Source of the DNA: Hepatocystis sp. ex Piliocolobus tephrosceles
Lineage: Eukaryota; Apicomplexa; Aconoidasida; Haemosporida; Plasmodiidae
NCBI GenBank assembly: GCA_902459845.2
Contig: CABPSV020000704.1
Span: 1 to 10,220, forward strand
DNA length: 10,220 bases
Direction: 5' to 3'
Part shown: positions 7,579 through 10,220 of the stretch, one piece after another
Layout: every line of letters begins with the position of its first letter
How positions within the stretch are numbered: the stretch's first letter is position 1
The notes under the pieces: generated by a model
Told to the model about the DNA's origin: nothing
What the model saw: only the letters and a program-made list of their open reading frames with translations
Database searches by the model: none
Made by a program: the position numbers and the translations under genes

Positions 7579-7609
<31 letters not shown>
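7579..7609 (-). promoter_or_regulatory. 31-base poly(A) leader directly abutting the start codon (mRNA sense)
   Basis: On the coding strand, 31 consecutive A residues precede ATG 7576-7578 without any spacer. Plasmodium start contexts are A-rich, but this is an extreme case. If transcribed, the ribosome would reach the AUG through pure poly(A), a potential site for poly(A)-binding protein or leaderless-like sliding. Effects on translation are inference. The run length may vary between isolates or by sequencing error. Confidence 0.7.
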
Positions 7610-7614
<5 letters not shown>

Positions 7615-7744
7615 CTCATTAATTAGTTTTTTTTTGGTTAGCTTCGTTTAATATAATTCAACCCAATTCAATTTATGCTCTTAATCATATATCTACATAT
7701 ACGCAGATATTCTTTATATACAAATGCATATATACAAACATAAA

Positions 7745-7745
7745 T

Positions 7746-7780
<35 letters not shown>

Positions 7781-7781
7781 A
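7745..7781. repeat. (CA)n microsatellite with interruptions
   Basis: Imperfect CA/CATA units pass into a pure CA run, followed by poly(A). It lies about 170 bases upstream of the start codon. Confidence 0.95.
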
Positions 7782-8078
7782 AAATAAAAAAAAAAAAAAA
7801 AAAAGATAAGATAAGACTTTATATAGTCATTACTGACAAAAAAAAAAAAAGATAGTAAAACTAAACAAATTAGTATAAATTTTAAAAGTATTAGTGATGA
7901 CAAACTAAAAAATAAATAAATAAACAAAAAAAAAAAAAAAAAAAAAAAGAGTTGCACCTAAATATACGTATTAACAAAAAGAAAGGGTTGGTGGGTTAAA
8001 ACAGGTTAAACTGGTAAAATACTCTAAACAAAATAATATACATAAATATATAATTGCAAATGGGGGATATACATTTGT

Positions 8079-8130
8079 ACACACACACACACACATGTAC
8101 AAACACATATGTATGTATGGATGGATGTAC
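8079..8130. repeat. (AC)n run followed by GTAT and GGAT tetranucleotide units
   Basis: A short AC run (about 8080-8095) is followed by GTATGTATGGATGGATG-type tetranucleotide units. Together they form a compound microsatellite. Confidence 0.9.
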
Positions 8131-8252
8131 ATATAGTAGGAATGAAAAAAAAAAGTAATAAACAAAAATCCTACAAGCTTAACAAAGATGTAACATTAAA
8201 ATGGTTTATATAGCTTTTCTTTTATAAACAAATATAAAAAAGGCAAATACAT

Positions 8253-8279
8253 TATATATATATATATATATATATATAT
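8253..8279. repeat. (TA)n microsatellite
   Basis: A pure alternating TA run of about 27 bases. Similar runs occur at 9504-9527, 9779-9799 and 10112-10129. Confidence 0.96.
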
Positions 8280-8828
8280 GCAGTTATGTAAGCATATAAC
8301 CTTCGATTCGAACGATCTATTATTGTGTAATAAACACCAAAATTATGCGTTTGATTTATTTTAAAAAGTAAAAAAAATCAATTAGGATAAAAAAAAAAAA
8401 TAAAAAATACGAATAAAAATAAATTAAACATTCATAAATAAAAGGAAAAACACAAACAAAAAAAAATTGAGGAGCGCACAAACGTACGTATGTATATATA
8501 TATACATGCAGATATAAGCAATAAGAAAAATTCCCAATTGTATAACTGTAGTATACAAAATAAAATGTATATTTTTATGTGTATACAAAAAAAAAAAATT
8601 AAAAAATAAATAAAAAATAAATAAAAAAAAATAAAAAATTGATACACAAATTAAAATACAAATTAAACTAAGTAAAATCAAACAGAACAAATCAAATTTT
8701 TAGAAAAAACAAATAAAAATTTGTATTTTTTTTTTTGTTCATTTGGAAATTCGGGAGATATAAAAAAAAAAAAAAAAATTCATAATACATATTATTTTTT
8801 TATTTCAAATTTAAAAAAAAAATTAGTT

Positions 8829-8833
<5 letters not shown>

Positions 8834-8878
<45 letters not shown>
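8834..8878. repeat. 45-base poly(T) tract
   Basis: This is the longest homopolymer in the window and forms the edge between an A-rich and a T-rich segment. Such dA:dT tracts resist nucleosome wrapping, so this may be a nucleosome-depleted site in the upstream region. The exact length is likely unstable. Confidence 0.95.
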
Positions 8879-8879
<1 letters not shown>

Positions 8880-8938
8880 GCACAACAATAAGAATATGAT
8901 ACTCATATTTGTTTTTGTTCACTTTTTTTTAGTTTTAT

Positions 8939-8971
8939 CCTTTGTTTTAACCTTTGTTTTAACCTTTGTTT
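8939..8971. repeat. 12-bp noncoding direct repeat, CCTTTGTTTTAA type, about 2.7 copies
   Basis: Two perfect copies and one partial copy lie in the T-rich segment after the 45-base T tract. No role is visible. Confidence 0.9.
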
Positions 8972-9140
8972 ATTTTTTTTTTTTTTTACATTACGATAAA
9001 ACTTTATAACAAAATAAAATACTTGTATGCACAAAGGGGGAAATACAACAGTTAAGAAAAAAAACAAAAAAAAAAACATATAAGAATTGCTAAAAAAAAG
9101 ACAAAATATTTATATTTATCTTTATGTATACACTTGTTTA

Positions 9141-9217
9141 TGCATTTGTTTGTGTATTTATTACTGCATTTATTGTTGCATTTTATAGCTGTATTTATTA
9201 ATGAACTTATTCGTGAA

Positions 9218-9225
<8 letters not shown>
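9141..9225. repeat. Degenerate 12-bp noncoding minisatellite, 7 units
   Basis: Seven units start with TG followed by an A/T-rich body resembling TGCATTTATTGT. Six are 12 bp and one is 13 bp. They have diverged from each other, unlike the coding arrays, which suggests an older repeat that is decaying without selection. Confidence 0.75.
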
Positions 9226-9249
<24 letters not shown>

Positions 9250-9354
9250 GCTGCATAATTATCAAAAGTCATCGCACTATAAAACAGTTTCAGAGTGTAA
9301 GTAAAATCGATTGATAAATAGTAAAAAATACAAAGCAAAATAGAAAAAACAATT

Positions 9355-9428
9355 TGTTTTGTTTGGTTCTTTTTTTGTTCTGTTTGGTTTTGTTCCGTTT
9401 GGTTTTTGTTTGGTTTGGCTTGGTTTGA
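9355..9428 (+). repeat. TTTGGTT-type irregular G/T repeat
   Basis: Irregular copies of TGTTTGGTTTTG with strong strand asymmetry (G and T on plus, almost no A). No perfect period is present. It could be transcribed U/G-rich sequence or simple slippage. Confidence 0.7.
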
Positions 9429-9597
9429 ATTTTCTATGTTATTTTATTTTTTTTACCAAATTGATAAAATAGTCGTAATACATACGACATTACGCCAAAG
9501 AGAATATATATATATATATATATATAAATTTAAGCCGTTTTCCAAAACTTATATTTTAATAAGAAAACTAATTATAATCAATGCATAAGGTTCATAG

Positions 9598-9599
<2 letters not shown>

Positions 9600-9628
<29 letters not shown>
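9600..9628. repeat. 29-base poly(T) tract
   Basis: A pure T run in the intergenic region with no coding context. Confidence 0.95.
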
Positions 9629-9840
9629 CCTATCACTTTATTATAAACATATGACATTCTATTTAAAAAAAATTATAGCTAGTATAATTATACTTTTCTT
9701 TTTTTTCTTTTTTGTGGGGGATCTCAGAATATATACATGTATTCATTTTATTTTATATTTAGGCACACAAAAGTTAAAATATATATATATATATATATAA
9801 AGGACCTTGTTAATTTTAAAAATATAACAAGAGGTGTTTT

Positions 9841-9906
9841 TCTGTTTTTTTCCTTCTTCCGTTTTTTCTCTTTTCTATTTTTTTCGTTTTTTTTTTTTTT
9901 TTTAAG
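9841..9906 (+). other. Long polypyrimidine tract ending in AAG
   Basis: About 60 bases are almost entirely T and C and end in AAG at 9904-9906. This has the look of a splice acceptor on the plus strand. The only ATG just after it (9908) is followed at once by a stop, so it could only serve a noncoding exon. Low confidence. Confidence 0.25.
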
Positions 9907-10220
9907 AATGTAGAGGAAATAAATTTAAAAAAAAAAAAAAAAAAAAAGTAAGAAGAAAATACATTATCGTTCTTAGGTAAAATGTTAAATTAGCTAAAAA
10001 AAAAAAAAAATAAAAAAAGGTTAAAAAAAAATTTTTTTTGTTCATATATAAATATTTAAAAAAAAAATAATGTTTATTTACATTTTTTGGTATATTCTTT
10101 TATATGCATAGATATATATATATATATATCTTTACTGAGTTTACTGGTTGCACATAAAAAAAAAAATAATAAACACATAACTTACGATTATTTTTTTTGT
10201 TTATTTGTTTATTTGTTTGT

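Larger units (their letters stand above)
7610..10220. other. 5' intergenic region, no supportable gene
   Basis: About 2.6 kb of very A/T-rich DNA in which every reading frame is short and made of homopolymer or microsatellite translations (Phe/Tyr/Lys/Asn runs). I saw no tRNA-like cloverleaf, rRNA similarity or transposon ends. It probably holds the promoter and 5' UTR of the RCC1-like gene, and perhaps flanking DNA of a gene beyond the right edge. No defined promoter element can be called. Local A-rich (about 7780-8820) and T-rich (about 8830-9000) domains alternate. Confidence 0.8.

Noticed and set aside
8285..8335. Sequence near TTCGATTCGAA resembling a tRNA T-loop
   Set aside because: No flanking 5-bp T-stem, anticodon stem or acceptor pairing could be found on either strand.
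7685..8690. Short minus-strand frames rich in Phe, Tyr, Val and Cys
   Set aside because: They translate poly(A), (CA)n and (TA)n tracts. They look like membrane proteins only because of homopolymer and microsatellite codons.
9406..9588. 60-codon plus-strand frame
   Set aside because: It crosses a (TA)n run giving Tyr-Ile repeats, and has no domain or homologous look.
9841..9920. Polypyrimidine tract plus AAG as a splice acceptor for a plus-strand gene
   Set aside because: The following ATG is followed immediately by TAG and no coding frame continues to the right edge. Kept only as a low-confidence feature.
7950..10160. TGCAC and CATGCA words as possible ApiAP2 transcription factor sites
   Set aside because: Isolated 5-6 base matches, without clustering or conservation data, are expected by chance in 2.6 kb.

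Overview
The window looks like nuclear DNA of a malaria parasite (Plasmodium). It is extremely A/T-rich, has homopolymer runs of 20-45 bases, (TA)n and (CA)n microsatellites, and holds one giant intronless gene. That gene's protein alternates short conserved blocks with Asn/Lys/Asp/Glu-rich tandem repeats. I cannot resolve the species from sequence alone.

Positions 1-7578 are one minus-strand open reading frame of 2,526 codons with no stop. It starts at ATG 7576-7578 and runs off the left edge inside a repeat, so the C-terminus and stop are missing. Residues 127-468 form a divergent RCC1-type beta-propeller. The rest is a scaffold-like chain: disordered repeat arrays, a lone PP1-docking-type motif (Lys-Ser-Val-Ser-Phe, residues 951-955), a basic aromatic block (about 1218-1327), a coiled coil (about 2127-2366), an Arg/Glu/Lys-rich charged helix, a short conserved-looking segment and a Thr-Ser-Gln array. 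The best-fitting known protein is the Plasmodium RCC1-domain PP1-interacting protein (RCC-PIP). That assignment is inference, not a database hit.

The gene carries eleven in-frame tandem arrays with periods of 9, 12, 15 or 18 bp. Every period is a multiple of three, which is why many spurious overlapping reading frames appear on both strands.

Positions 7579-10220 contain no supportable gene. This is the upstream region of the RCC1-like gene. It begins with a 31-base poly(A) stretch (mRNA sense) touching the start codon, followed by microsatellites, long poly(T)/poly(A) runs and two short-unit noncoding repeats. I saw no RNA gene, mobile element, CRISPR array or bacterial-type operon. The window is best read as a repeat-rich eukaryotic gene plus its 5' intergenic DNA, not a new multigene system.
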